A stretch of 64,000 bases of DNA, from contig CANMJA010000003.1 of the NCBI GenBank assembly GCA_947498055.1, positions 124,001-188,000 of the forward strand. The letters are read 5' to 3'. Shown here piece by piece: positions 46,020-56,081 of this stretch. The DNA comes from an uncultured Tenacibaculum sp. GTDB taxonomy: Bacteria > Bacteroidota > Bacteroidia > Flavobacteriales > Flavobacteriaceae. Under the pieces are notes generated by a model. The model had not been told where the DNA came from. It did not search any database and worked only from the letters and a program-made list of their open reading frames with translations. Within the stretch, counting starts at the first letter, position 1. The number at the start of each line of letters is the position of its first letter. Position numbers and translations under genes: made by a program.

Positions 46020-47390
46020 TTATTGATTTTCAGCAAATGGTGTTGGAAAAGCTTCAATAGGAGTATCTCCTGCACGATCTAGAGGTAAGAAACTAGTATC
46101 GTTTAGTTTATTAAATCTTCTTAAATCAATCCAACGATGCCCTTCCCCTAATAAAGAATACCTTCTTTGCTTTAACAATTCCAATTCTAAATCAGCATCC
46201 GTCATTCCTCCAGAATAATTTGGCAAACTAGCCGCATTACGAACTTTGTTAATTGCATTTATTGCTACTCCATTATCTGTTCCAATATTAGCTTCTGCAT
46301 ACATTAAAATTAATTCTTCATTTCTAATTAAATATACTGGATCTGTATTGCTTTTATACAATGCCATTTGGTGTGTTCCTGTTAAACCATCAAAAGAAGC
46401 TGGACTTGGAGCAGAAGTAACAGAATTTACAAGTAAAGTAGATTTATTTGCAACCCTATTATCTCCTGCTTCTGCATCCGTAATCCAGGAATTATGAATC
46501 GTAAATTCATTACCCGATCTAATTTCATAAAACAAGTTATTAGCAACATCATTTCCTGAAAGTCCAAAAAGATGCTTTACTCCCAAAGACATACCCCCAT
46601 TTAAATCTAAAAACGATTCATTTAAAAAATTTAACACTTCAGACTTACTGTTTTGATACAAAGCGATTCTTGCTGCTATAGCTCTATTAAACTTAATAAA
46701 ATTAACAGGGGAAAGAGGTGCTATTACGCTCGGATCTATTATAGATGGTTCTCTTAAGTCTTCAAAACCAGCAAGAGGGAAATCAAATTTCTCAGAATTA
46801 TTATTTAACTGTAAATTTGCTTCATCTAACAAATTTCTTATCGCTACAAGCGCCTCATTATACCCTAAAAAAGAGCCTAAGTTATCTGGATCTCCAACAT
46901 CAACTCTAATTCCGTTTGTGTACTGACGATTTGCTACGGTAAGTAATGCATAAGCCTTTAACGTATTTGCATACCCAAAGTAGGATTGTTTAGTTGCTTC
47001 TGTAAAACCTGCTTCAGAATTTTGAACGGCATTAATTAACACATTAGCAGCTTTAACAACTCTATAAGAAGCCGAATATGCTCTGGTAGTCAAAAACCCA
47101 TTGTTGTCTAATGGCCCTTTTAAAAGCTCCCCCGTATATCTCGGATCTGTCCCTGTTAAATCATAATACTCTCTACCTAAATAACCTACAGTTTCATAAT
47201 GAAACTCTAAATCATTTCTTAATATAGACTCTAATCCTACTGCTAACGATTGTACATCTGCTTGAGATGCTCCTTCGGAAAAACTTTCTAACGTTGGCGC
47301 ATTCTCATTAGGTAATTCTTCTAATTGGCAACTTACTAAAAAAGTAGTTGCTACTAACAAAAATAATATTGATAATTTGTTGTTGAACAT
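46020..47390 (-). CDS. SusD/RagB family outer-membrane lipoprotein
   Basis: A 456-residue surface glycan- or peptide-binding lipoprotein, partner of the SusC-like porin upstream. The lipobox FLVSC places the lipidated cysteine at about 21. The C-terminal SusD signature LLKQRRYSLLGEGHRWIDLRRF and the helical TPR-like scaffold are visible. Ten bases from the SusC gene. No glycoside hydrolase, sulfatase, sigma or anti-sigma gene is adjacent. Confidence 0.93.
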   Translation of the reverse strand: MFNNKLSILFLLVATTFLVSCQLEELPNENAPTLESFSEGASQADVQSLAVGLESILRNDLEFHYETVGYLGREYYDLTGTDPRYTGELLKGPLDNNGFLTTRAYSASYRVVKAANVLINAVQNSEAGFTEATKQSYFGYANTLKAYALLTVANRQYTNGIRVDVGDPDNLGSFLGYNEALVAIRNLLDEANLQLNNNSEKFDFPLAGFEDLREPSIIDPSVIAPLSPVNFIKFNRAIAARIALYQNSKSEVLNFLNESFLDLNGGMSLGVKHLFGLSGNDVANNLFYEIRSGNEFTIHNSWITDAEAGDNRVANKSTLLVNSVTSAPSPASFDGLTGTHQMALYKSNTDPVYLIRNEELILMYAEANIGTDNGVAINAINKVRNAASLPNYSGGMTDADLELELLKQRRYSLLGEGHRWIDLRRFNKLNDTSFLPLDRAGDTPIEAFPTPFAENQ

Positions 47391-47400
47391 AATCTTTCTT

Positions 47401-50400
47401 TTAAAAGTTGATATTTAAGTGAAAATTGATAAACTTTGATGCAGGATAAGGAGTTACCTCTACATTATTCCCTAAAACGTTATTTCCAAAATTAGAAGCT
47501 TCAGGATCGTAACTATTATAATCAAAAATATTTACCAAGTTTCTACCCGACAGTCCTATTTTCACTTTTTCAAATCCTTTAAAAACAGTATCATCAAAAG
47601 TATAATACAACCCTACTTCACGCAATCTAATATATCCTGCATCTTCAATTAATGGCTCAGGGTTCGCAAATGCTAAACCAGACCTATATTCACCATTGGT
47701 TAATGTTCCTGATGGATCTAAACCTGTATCATCATAATCCCATGTTGTACCAGCTAAATCATATAATAATGTTGTTAAATTAATGCCATCCCCTCCTTTT
47801 TTCCAATGCCACAAAAAGGATAAATCAAAGTTTTTATAACTAATTTGATTTTGCCAAGACATTTGAAAATCAGGCTCTGCATTACCATACACTGCAAAAC
47901 CATCTCCTTCTGGATCTATCTCTGCTATTTCTGCTGCAGTTAAGACATCTGGATCATAAGTTCCTACAATTTGAGTCGCGCTAAATCCTTTTTGAATATA
48001 GAATGTTCCTAATGAAGAAGCGAAACCACCTTCTGTAAATGCTGGTACATCTAACTCTGTGATTGTTGATTTATTTTTCCACCATTTGATATTACTACTC
48101 CAAGAAAAATCTTCTGTATTTAGTATAGATGCATTTAAACCTAACTCTATTCCTGTATTTTCAAGCTCCCCTCCATTTTTAACTTCTCTAGCAAAACCAG
48201 TTGATGGTTCTATTCTTTCTTGAATTAACAAATCACTAATCGTCTTATTGTAAAATGTAGCTTCTAAACTAATTCTATTATCTAAAAGTCCAATATCAAC
48301 TCCATATTCTAACTCTTTTTGTCGTTCAGGTTGTATAGTAGGATTCCCTTTAAATGTGCCAGGTGCAAATCCAGAATTACCTCCTATAAATTGAGGAGCT
48401 GCCAATGTAAACTGGTCATTAAAATTTGGAAATCTTCCTGCTTCCCCATAAGCAACTCTAGGTTTAATTCTACTAAAAAAATTAGATTTAAAAAAATCAA
48501 ATTTATGTAAGTTAATAGCTAAGTTGGCTTTAGGGTAGTAATACATTTTATTAGAAGTTCCATTATTTGTAGACTTGTCTCCTCTAACACCTAAAGTACC
48601 TATTATTTTATCATTAAAATTTATTTCTTCTTGAACAAAAAAACCAGTGTCTTTTTGTAATCTAATTGTTTGATCTGTAGATAAGTTCTCTGCTAACGAT
48701 AAATTCGTTAATGAAGTATTAAATCCTGTACCGATTGTTATTACCGTATTACGGTCAAAATCTTGAAAGAAAGTACCTGCTTGTGTTGTAAAATTCAATC
48801 CATCTTCTAATGATAAATCGTATACTAAAAAGGCAGATAAATTATAGTTGGTATTAATTGTTGAACCAGAAATTACTGCTCCTTTTAAAGTACTTGGATC
48901 TCTAAAGTATGATAATGCTCTAGGGAAAATATTTGTTGTTCTTAAAGTATACTGATCAAAACCTCCCTGAAAAACTAATTTTAACTGATGCTTTTCTTCA
49001 TCAACAATTTTTAAATTTGCTTTTAAACTACCTATAAAACGATTTACATTTTCTCTATTAGTAATTACATTTACAGTTTCTAAAACATTAGAACCTGCTC
49101 CTCCACCTGGATATACTCCATCTACAGCAGACAAGTTTTCCCAAGGATATGTAAAAGCTAATGCATAACCAACTGTTCTGTTGGCATTTCCATTATTAAA
49201 AAAACCTCTATCTGAAGTGGAATTAATATAATTTGTGGTTGCGTATATATCAAAATTATCTGTGATTTTTTGTCCAATATTTAAACGAATAGATGCTTTT
49301 TTATACCCCGTATTTTGTACTAAACCTAATTCATCTTTGTAAGTAGCTCCGAAAAAGTAATCTGTTTTCTCTGTTCCTCCAGAAGTAGTAAACCTTGAAG
49401 TAGTTGCTATTCTAGAATGATCAAAAAGTTCAGACTCATAATCTCTTAGTGTTCCATTAGTTTGAGCTCTATTGAACAAATCTACTTGCGCTTGAGCAGC
49501 TGCTCTACTTTTAGCATCTTCTGCTGGATCTGGATTAGGCGAATAAAAATTATTAAAAACCTTGGTTGCGTCCCAATTCCTAACTCCCAATAACTGGGTT
49601 GGACTACGCAAACCTACTGTTTGAGAAAATGTAACTCTAGGCTTTCCTTGTTTCCCTCTTTTTGTAGTTATTAAAACTACTCCACCAGCTGCTCTAGAGC
49701 CATATAATGCTGCTGCAGAAGCCCCTTTTAATATTTCTACATTTTCTATGTCTTCTGGATCAATATCAGCAATTCTATTAGAAGCATCATCTTGATTGGT
49801 AGAAGCATTTCCTCCTCCCGCTGCTTGACTTACTACATTATTCCCTGATGAAATAGAAGAATTATCTACGTAAACTCCATCTACTACAAATAATGGTTGT
49901 TGATCTCCAAAAACGGATGTAACTCCTCTCAGCCTCATAGAAACTCCTCCTCCTGGAGCTCCTGAACTTGCTTTAATTTCTGCTCCTGTAAATTTACCAG
50001 ATAATGCTGTATCAAAACCTGATTGTGCTGTAACTTGTGTTAGATCTGCGGCTGAAATACTAGCCACAGTATTTGCTAAATTAGATCGCTTTGTTGTGGT
50101 TGCTAAACCAGAAATAACAACCTCATCTAAAACATCAGAATCTTCTTTCAATATTATACTTAGAAAAGTATTTGAAGATGTAACTCTCTTTTCAATACTT
50201 GAAAAACCTAATGAAGAAATACTTAGAGTTGCTGGTATTTTTTTCAGCTTTAAACTGAACTCTCCATTCTCATTAGTTGAAGTACCATTGGTTGTCCCTT
50301 TTTCAATTACATCGGCAAAAGGAATACTTTCCCCAGATGAGTCGGTTACTTTTCCTTTTATCGTTTGCGAAACAATACTAATAGACGCAAATAATAGTAA

Positions 50401-50439
50401 TAAGGAAAAAAACTTTTTAAATAACATGTTTTTTCTCAT
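47401..50439 (-). CDS. SusC/RagA family TonB-dependent receptor
   Basis: A 1012-residue TonB-linked outer-membrane transporter. After the signal peptide there is a carboxypeptidase-regulatory-like domain (GKVTDSSGESIPFADVIEKGTTNGTSTNENGEFSLKL is in the typical place, about 28-65), a plug domain with VVDGVYVDNS and the SusC signature NVEILKGASAAALYGSRAAGGVVLITTK-like block, and a C-terminal barrel ending in FHLNINF. Two starts are possible, 50439 and the Met at 50427. It forms a pair with the SusD gene. The ligand cannot be predicted. Confidence 0.95.
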   Translation of the reverse strand: MRKNMLFKKFFSLLLLFASISIVSQTIKGKVTDSSGESIPFADVIEKGTTNGTSTNENGEFSLKLKKIPATLSISSLGFSSIEKRVTSSNTFLSIILKEDSDVLDEVVISGLATTTKRSNLANTVASISAADLTQVTAQSGFDTALSGKFTGAEIKASSGAPGGGVSMRLRGVTSVFGDQQPLFVVDGVYVDNSSISSGNNVVSQAAGGGNASTNQDDASNRIADIDPEDIENVEILKGASAAALYGSRAAGGVVLITTKRGKQGKPRVTFSQTVGLRSPTQLLGVRNWDATKVFNNFYSPNPDPAEDAKSRAAAQAQVDLFNRAQTNGTLRDYESELFDHSRIATTSRFTTSGGTEKTDYFFGATYKDELGLVQNTGYKKASIRLNIGQKITDNFDIYATTNYINSTSDRGFFNNGNANRTVGYALAFTYPWENLSAVDGVYPGGGAGSNVLETVNVITNRENVNRFIGSLKANLKIVDEEKHQLKLVFQGGFDQYTLRTTNIFPRALSYFRDPSTLKGAVISGSTINTNYNLSAFLVYDLSLEDGLNFTTQAGTFFQDFDRNTVITIGTGFNTSLTNLSLAENLSTDQTIRLQKDTGFFVQEEINFNDKIIGTLGVRGDKSTNNGTSNKMYYYPKANLAINLHKFDFFKSNFFSRIKPRVAYGEAGRFPNFNDQFTLAAPQFIGGNSGFAPGTFKGNPTIQPERQKELEYGVDIGLLDNRISLEATFYNKTISDLLIQERIEPSTGFAREVKNGGELENTGIELGLNASILNTEDFSWSSNIKWWKNKSTITELDVPAFTEGGFASSLGTFYIQKGFSATQIVGTYDPDVLTAAEIAEIDPEGDGFAVYGNAEPDFQMSWQNQISYKNFDLSFLWHWKKGGDGINLTTLLYDLAGTTWDYDDTGLDPSGTLTNGEYRSGLAFANPEPLIEDAGYIRLREVGLYYTFDDTVFKGFEKVKIGLSGRNLVNIFDYNSYDPEASNFGNNVLGNNVEVTPYPASKFINFHLNINF

Positions 50440-50618
50440 AGATTAAATAGATTATTGGTTAATTAAACATAAATAAAAAGTTAAATTTAGTTATTTATAC
50501 TTACAAAAAATGTTAAATTCATGTATAAAACATAATTCAGGAAACAATATTTAAAATAAACATAATAACATCAACTATCTTTAACCTACTTTTAACAACA
50601 AAAAAAATGTTATTATTG

Positions 50619-50626
50619 TAGTTTTG
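50619..50626 (+). promoter_or_regulatory. Putative -7 box of the Bat operon
   Basis: TAGTTTTG matches TAnnTTTG and lies 35 bases before the MoxR ATG. A spaced TTTG upstream is not clear. Confidence 0.35.
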
Positions 50627-50661
50627 TTCACCGAAATTATAAATAATAACATTTTTCACTT

Positions 50662-51651
50662 ATGGATGTAGATGTAAGAGCTATTAACGAGAAAATTGAA
50701 ATTGAAAGTGCTTTTGTAGATGTGCTTACAACTGAAATGAATAAAGTAATAGTGGGTCAAAAGACCATGATAGAAAGACTTTTAATTGGTCTTTTAGGTA
50801 ATGGACACATTCTTCTAGAAGGGGTTCCAGGGCTTGCAAAAACATTAGCAATTAACACTCTTTCTAAAGCAGTTCAAGGTAGTTTTAGTAGAGTACAGTT
50901 TACTCCAGATTTACTTCCTGCAGATGTAGTTGGAACGATGATATACAATGTAAAAGAAAATGATTTCTCTATAAAAAAAGGACCTATTTTCGCCAATTTT
51001 GTTCTTGCAGATGAAATAAATCGTGCGCCAGCGAAAGTACAATCTGCACTTCTTGAAGCCATGCAAGAACGCCAAATTACTATTGGAGATGAAACTTTTA
51101 AGTTAGATGAACCTTTTTTAGTAATGGCAACTCAAAACCCTGTAGAACAAGAAGGAACATATCCTTTACCTGAAGCTCAGATGGATCGTTTTATGTTAAA
51201 AACAGTTATTAGTTATCCTGAATTACATGATGAGCAACTGATAATGAGACAAAGCTTAAACAACAGTTTTGGTAAAGTAAATCCTGTAATCTCTTTAGAC
51301 CAAATAATAAAAGCTAGAGAAACAGTAAATGAAGTTTACATGGATGAAAAAATAGAAAAATATATTTTAGATATCATTTTTGCTACTCGTTATCCAGAAA
51401 AATATAATTTATCTCAATTAAAACCATTAATCAGTTTTGGTTCTTCTCCTCGTGGAAGTATTTCCTTGGCTAAAGCTGCAAAATGCTATGCCTTTATTAA
51501 AAGAAGAGGTTATGTAATACCTGAAGATGTTCGCGCTATGGCAATAGATGTTCTTCGCCATAGAATTGGAATTACTTACGAAGCAGAAGCGGAAAATATG
51601 ACATCTTTAGATATTATTAATACTATTATAAACGAAATTCAAGTACCTTAA
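50662..51651 (+). CDS. MoxR-type AAA+ ATPase of the Bat operon
   Basis: AAA+ chaperone-like ATPase that acts with von Willebrand factor A proteins. The 329 residues contain Walker A GVPGLAKT, Walker B FVLADEIN with sensor motif ATQNP and the arginine finger region SFGSSPRG. It is the first gene of the Bat operon, in the usual order MoxR, DUF58, BatA-E. Members of the operon aid tolerance of oxidative and aerobic stress. Confidence 0.95.
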   Translation: MDVDVRAINEKIEIESAFVDVLTTEMNKVIVGQKTMIERLLIGLLGNGHILLEGVPGLAKTLAINTLSKAVQGSFSRVQFTPDLLPADVVGTMIYNVKENDFSIKKGPIFANFVLADEINRAPAKVQSALLEAMQERQITIGDETFKLDEPFLVMATQNPVEQEGTYPLPEAQMDRFMLKTVISYPELHDEQLIMRQSLNNSFGKVNPVISLDQIIKARETVNEVYMDEKIEKYILDIIFATRYPEKYNLSQLKPLISFGSSPRGSISLAKAAKCYAFIKRRGYVIPEDVRAMAIDVLRHRIGITYEAEAENMTSLDIINTIINEIQVP

Positions 51652-51722
51652 AAAAGATATCCCCGTAAAACTCGCTAAAAACTAAAGAAAAATAATATAA
51701 ATTAAAAATTTTGCTCAAAACT

Positions 51723-52052
51723 ATGACTTTTAAATTAACAACGTACAAAACATTGACTGGAAAAAGAGAAATTTTAGAAACGAAACAAAGTAAAAGTACA
51801 GAAGCTATTGTTTATAAAGACAATGAACCTTCTTTTTTTGTAGATTGCTTCGATTTAGCTACAGAATCTAATGTTGAAATGAATCATTTAGTATTATGTC
51901 AACAAAGAAGTATGAAAACAGTTATTAAAGAAATCGGAGAAAAAAATAATGTGAATTTATCTATAAAAGAAGCTCCTTTATTTACAATAAATAAAACATC
52001 AGTAAAAACTGAATTAGAACTGCCGCCATTACCTTTAGAATGGTTAAATTAA
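51723..52052 (+). CDS. Small unrecognised protein inside the Bat operon
   Basis: A 109-residue protein between MoxR and the DUF58 gene. I do not recognise it. The ATG at 51723 is preferred over an upstream TTG (51711). It has no signal or membrane helix, one cysteine pair (CFD, LCQQ) and a proline-rich end, LPPLPLEWLN. The DUF58 gene starts four bases after it, so it is part of the same transcript. Not part of the standard bat gene set as I know it. Confidence 0.75.
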   Translation: MTFKLTTYKTLTGKREILETKQSKSTEAIVYKDNEPSFFVDCFDLATESNVEMNHLVLCQQRSMKTVIKEIGEKNNVNLSIKEAPLFTINKTSVKTELELPPLPLEWLN

Positions 52053-52055
52053 TTT

Positions 52056-52922
52056 ATGGATACCAAAGAATTACTAAAAAAGGTTCGTAAAATAGAAATT
52101 AAGACAAAACGTTTGTCTAACCACATCTTTGGAGGGGAATACCATTCTACCTTCAAAGGGCGTGGAATGACATTCTCTGAAGTTCGCCAATATCAATATG
52201 GTGATGACATTAGGGCAATTGATTGGAATGTTACTGCTCGTTATAACGAACCTTATATAAAAGTTTTTGAAGAGGAAAGAGAACTTACCATGATGTTAAT
52301 GGTAGATATTTCTGGATCTGAACTATTTGGTACTTCTCTACAATTTAAAAAAGATACTATCACAGAAATAGCTGCTACTTTGGCTTTCTCTGCAATTCAA
52401 AACAATGATAAAGTTGGATTAATATTATTTTCTGACCAAATAGAGTTATTCATTCCTCCAAAAAAAGGGAAAAGTCATGTACTTAGAATTATTCGTGAAT
52501 TAATAGAATTTAGTCCGAAAAGTAAAAAGACGAATATTGATGAAGCTCTAAAATTTTTATCTGGAGTCATGAAAAAGAAAACGATTGTTTTTATGCTTTC
52601 AGATTTTATGGATGAAAATTATCAAAAAACACTAAAAATTGTAGGAAATAAGCATGATTTAACTGGTATTAGAATCTATGATCAATTCGATGAAGAAATT
52701 CCGAACTTAGGAATGGTACCAATGCTTGATAATGAAACTAGTGAATTAAAACTAGTTAACACAAGCTCTAAATCTGTAAGATCGAAATATAAAGCCAATT
52801 CTTTACGTCTAAAAGATGAATTTGAGACTTCTTTTAAGAAAAGTGGTTTAGGAACCATTAGTATTCGAGTTGACGAAAGTTATGTAAAAAAGTTATTAAG
52901 CTATTTTAAAAATAAAGCCTAA
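52056..52922 (+). CDS. DUF58 domain protein
   Basis: A 288-residue soluble DUF58 protein with a von Willebrand-like core; typical motifs are FKGRGMTFSEVRQYQYGDDIRAIDWNVTAR (given here only as a landmark in pieces: GRGMTFSEVR, DIRAIDWNVTA) and MMLMVDISGSELFG. Usually part of the MoxR/Bat system and thought to interact with MoxR. Length (about 290) is normal. It precedes the BatD-like gene by one base. Confidence 0.93.
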   Translation: MDTKELLKKVRKIEIKTKRLSNHIFGGEYHSTFKGRGMTFSEVRQYQYGDDIRAIDWNVTARYNEPYIKVFEEERELTMMLMVDISGSELFGTSLQFKKDTITEIAATLAFSAIQNNDKVGLILFSDQIELFIPPKKGKSHVLRIIRELIEFSPKSKKTNIDEALKFLSGVMKKKTIVFMLSDFMDENYQKTLKIVGNKHDLTGIRIYDQFDEEIPNLGMVPMLDNETSELKLVNTSSKSVRSKYKANSLRLKDEFETSFKKSGLGTISIRVDESYVKKLLSYFKNKA

Positions 52923-52923
52923 A

Positions 52924-54003
52924 GTGAAAAAACTATTATTTTACATCGTATTTTTTTATTCTTTTATAGCTACTTCTCAAAGCACATCTGTAAAAGTTGA
53001 AGTAGACACCACCAACATTCGTATAGGTGAACAATTTCAATATAAGATTTCTATTAATGAAACTAAAAACGTAATCATTCCAAAATTACAATTAAAAGGA
53101 GTAGAAATTGTAGATAGTTTAAAATTAGACACCATAAAGAATCAGTTAATTCAAAAATATATTTTAACAAGCTTTGATAGTGGGGCTCACTACATACCGC
53201 AACAACAAATTTTTATACAAAATCAAGTACATCTTACCGATAGTTTATTAATAAATGTTGCTACAATAGCAGTAGATACTACTAAAATAAAAAAATTCCC
53301 TATTAAAGGAATTAAAGGAGAACCATATCAATTTGCAGATTATAAACATATTTTATTCTGGGTTTTAGGTATTTTAATCTTAGTGAGTACCGTACTTTAT
53401 TTTGCTCTTCAAAGAACAAGAGATGATGAAGTTACTACTAGCACGCAACTTTTAACTCCGTACCAAGAAGCCATAAGAAGCTTTAAAATACTAGATGATA
53501 AATTATTATGGCAAAACAATAAAATTAAACAACACTATAGCGAATTAACCAATATTGTTAGAAATTATATTGAAAGGGAGTTACATATTCCTGCTTTAGA
53601 AACTACTACTGACGGACTTATTAGCACATTAGTTGACTTTAAAGATTCAGAATCTATAGTAACGGAAAAAGAAACAATTCAAAGTTTAGAAAAACTTTTA
53701 AAACAAGCCGATTTGGTAAAGTTCGCAAAATCTAAACCATTGGCTTACCAAATTGAAGGAGATAGAAATATTGCAAAAAACATTATTGATGATTTAAAAC
53801 CAAACATTACTGAAGAAGTTACTGAAAGTTCTACCGAGACTTTAATTATAGTAGAAAAACCCGTAATTAAAAAAACATCTTTGCTAGTAAAAATCATAAC
53901 GATCTTAACGCTTCTACTTGCCGTAAGCGCTTTATCTTACTTTATTGTACAAGCAATTCCTTTATTAAAAACATCAAATACTTCTGTTACAAATGTTAAA
54001 TAA
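52924..54003 (+). CDS. BatD-like/DUF4381-like membrane protein
   Basis: A 359-residue protein starting with GTG (52924), the only start close to the previous stop. A signal peptide (about 1-18) precedes a beta-sandwich-like exoplasmic part (20-130), one transmembrane helix (about 143-162) and a cytoplasmic tail with LLTPYQEAIRSFKIL; a second membrane helix lies near 325-345. The N-terminal region resembles BatD and the tail DUF4381 proteins, but the assignment is tentative. It overlaps batA by 11 bases. Confidence 0.8.
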   Translation: MKKLLFYIVFFYSFIATSQSTSVKVEVDTTNIRIGEQFQYKISINETKNVIIPKLQLKGVEIVDSLKLDTIKNQLIQKYILTSFDSGAHYIPQQQIFIQNQVHLTDSLLINVATIAVDTTKIKKFPIKGIKGEPYQFADYKHILFWVLGILILVSTVLYFALQRTRDDEVTTSTQLLTPYQEAIRSFKILDDKLLWQNNKIKQHYSELTNIVRNYIERELHIPALETTTDGLISTLVDFKDSESIVTEKETIQSLEKLLKQADLVKFAKSKPLAYQIEGDRNIAKNIIDDLKPNITEEVTESSTETLIIVEKPVIKKTSLLVKIITILTLLLAVSALSYFIVQAIPLLKTSNTSVTNVK

Positions 54004-54997
54004 TTTCGAGTTTCATAATCCAGAATTTTTATGGCTTTTTTGTTTAATTCCTTTGTTAGGGCTTTGGTTTTTTTCAAGTAGAAAAAAAGAAACCGCTCAA
54101 TTATCAGTTCCAAGTATCAAAGGTTTTAACACAAGTAGTTCTATTTTACCAAAACTAAAACCTCTGCTAAATATATTAAGACTATTAGCTTTTTCTTTCC
54201 TTATAATTGCACTTGCAAGACCTAGAAATGTATCTGTAAGTAAGCGAACAAAAACAAATAAAGGTATTGATATTGTAATGGCTATAGATGTATCTGCTAG
54301 TATGTTAGCAAAAGATCTAAAACCAAACAGGTTAGAAGCTTTAAAAAGAGTTGCTGTTGATTTTGTAAACAGAAGACCTAATGATAGAATTGGTATTGTA
54401 GTTTATGCGGGTGAAAGTTTTACACAAACACCTATTACAAGTGATAAATCTATTGTAAAAAGAACTATTTCTGAAATAAAATGGGGACAACTAGAAGGAG
54501 GAACCGCTATTGGAATGGGTTTAGGGTCTGCTGTGAATAGATTAAAAGAAAGTAAAGCAAAAAGTAAAGTCATTATTTTATTAACTGACGGTGTTAATAA
54601 TACAGGATTTGTAGACCCTAAAACAGCAACAGAATTAGCAAAAGAAATTGGGATTAAGGTGTATACAATAGGTATTGGAACAAACGGAATGGCTCCTTTT
54701 CCTTGGGCAAAGGACCCTAGAACTGGTAGATTATCTTTTAGAAACCAAAAAGTAGAAATAGATGAAAAGCTATTAAAATTCATCGCATCAGAAACACAAG
54801 GCGAATATTTTAGAGCTACTAACAATAACAAATTAAAAGAAATTTACGATAAAATTGACAAATTAGAAAAAACAAAAATTGAAGAATTTAAGTATTATAA
54901 TTATACTGAAAAATACCGTATTTGGGTCTTTTTAGCTGGTATTTTTATATTTATAGAGTTTTTATTAAGAAACACACTATTTAAAAGTTTTATATAG
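53993..54997 (+). CDS. batA: BatA, von Willebrand factor A membrane protein
   Basis: Aerotolerance protein of 334 residues. Two N-terminal membrane helices (about 10-25, 58-76) and one at the C-terminus (about 305-325) flank a VWA domain with the MIDAS motif VMAIDVSASMLAKD (about 93-106) and the metal-ligand Thr in the later TPITSDKS and LTDGVNN. It starts inside the preceding gene and is followed by batB after a 39-base gap. Acts in the periplasm with BatB and probably BatD. Confidence 0.95.
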   Translation: MLNNFEFHNPEFLWLFCLIPLLGLWFFSSRKKETAQLSVPSIKGFNTSSSILPKLKPLLNILRLLAFSFLIIALARPRNVSVSKRTKTNKGIDIVMAIDVSASMLAKDLKPNRLEALKRVAVDFVNRRPNDRIGIVVYAGESFTQTPITSDKSIVKRTISEIKWGQLEGGTAIGMGLGSAVNRLKESKAKSKVIILLTDGVNNTGFVDPKTATELAKEIGIKVYTIGIGTNGMAPFPWAKDPRTGRLSFRNQKVEIDEKLLKFIASETQGEYFRATNNNKLKEIYDKIDKLEKTKIEEFKYYNYTEKYRIWVFLAGIFIFIEFLLRNTLFKSFI

Positions 54998-55036
54998 TCT
55001 GTAAATTAGAAAATCAATTTTTAAACAAATGAAGTA

Positions 55037-56080
55037 ATGTACAAATTTGAAGAACCGATATATTTTTATTTATTCATTATCATCCCGATAATTGTAGTTA
55101 TATTTTTGTTGGTTTTATGGTGGAAAAAAAATACGCAGAAAAAATTTGCTAATCATTTATTATTAGAAAAATTAGCACCAAATGCATCTATCTTTAAATC
55201 TGTCTTAAAATTAATATTTCTATTATTAGGGTTCTCTTTTCTTATTGTTTCTTTAACTAACCCTAAAATGGGAACCAAACTACAAACGGTAAAAAGAGAA
55301 GGTGTTGATGTAATTTTTGCTTTAGATGTTTCTAAAAGTATGCTTGCAAAAGATATTGCTCCAAACCGATTAGAAAAATCTAAACAAATAATTTCAAGAA
55401 TTATAGATCAATTAGGTAGTGATAGAGTTGGTATTATTATTTATGCAGGTAACGCTTATCCTCTTCTGCCCATTACTACCGATCATGCTGCTGCTAAAAT
55501 GTTTCTACAAAACGCAAATCCAGATATGGTTTCTAGTCAAGGTACTGCGATAAATGAAGCTCTAGACCTAGCAAAAACTTATTATAACAAAGACGAACAG
55601 ACTAATAAATTCTTAATTATTATCTCTGATGGTGAAGATCATCAAGAAGAAACAAAACAAAAAGCAAAAGATATTGCCAATGAAGGTGTAAAAGTATATA
55701 CCATAGGAGTAGGAACAGAAAGAGGTGGGCCAATTCCTATCGAATTAAACGGCGGACTTATAGGTTACAAAAAAAATAGACAAGGAGAAACTGTTCTTAC
55801 ACAAAGAAAGCCAGAAATTTTACAAGCTATAGCTAATGCATCTAATGGTAGCTACATAGATGGTAACAAAACAGAAAAACCTGTAAAAACAATTGAAAAC
55901 GTTATTAAAAATGCTCAAAAAAGCGAGTTTGAAACCAAACAATTCTCCGATTATAAAGATCAATTTCAATGGTTTGTAGGTATTGGTTTTCTATTCTTAC
56001 TTATAGATATATTCTTATTTGAAAGGAAGACAAAGTGGTTGAAAAAAGTAGATTTATTTAACGAAAATAAAAAGAAATAA
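55037..56080 (+). CDS. batB: BatB, von Willebrand factor A membrane protein
   Basis: Paralogue of BatA, 347 residues. It has an N-terminal membrane helix pair, a VWA domain with MIDAS FALDVSKSMLAKD (about 94-106), the metal-site TTDHA and the ISDGEDH motif, and a C-terminal membrane helix (about 313-330). Lies one base before batC. Confidence 0.95.
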   Translation: MYKFEEPIYFYLFIIIPIIVVIFLLVLWWKKNTQKKFANHLLLEKLAPNASIFKSVLKLIFLLLGFSFLIVSLTNPKMGTKLQTVKREGVDVIFALDVSKSMLAKDIAPNRLEKSKQIISRIIDQLGSDRVGIIIYAGNAYPLLPITTDHAAAKMFLQNANPDMVSSQGTAINEALDLAKTYYNKDEQTNKFLIIISDGEDHQEETKQKAKDIANEGVKVYTIGVGTERGGPIPIELNGGLIGYKKNRQGETVLTQRKPEILQAIANASNGSYIDGNKTEKPVKTIENVIKNAQKSEFETKQFSDYKDQFQWFVGIGFLFLLIDIFLFERKTKWLKKVDLFNENKKK

Positions 56081-56081
56081 G

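Noticed and set aside
46020..50439. Polysaccharide utilisation locus
   Set aside because: Only the SusC/SusD pair is present; no carbohydrate-active enzymes nearby, and the beta-helix genes are 18 kb away.
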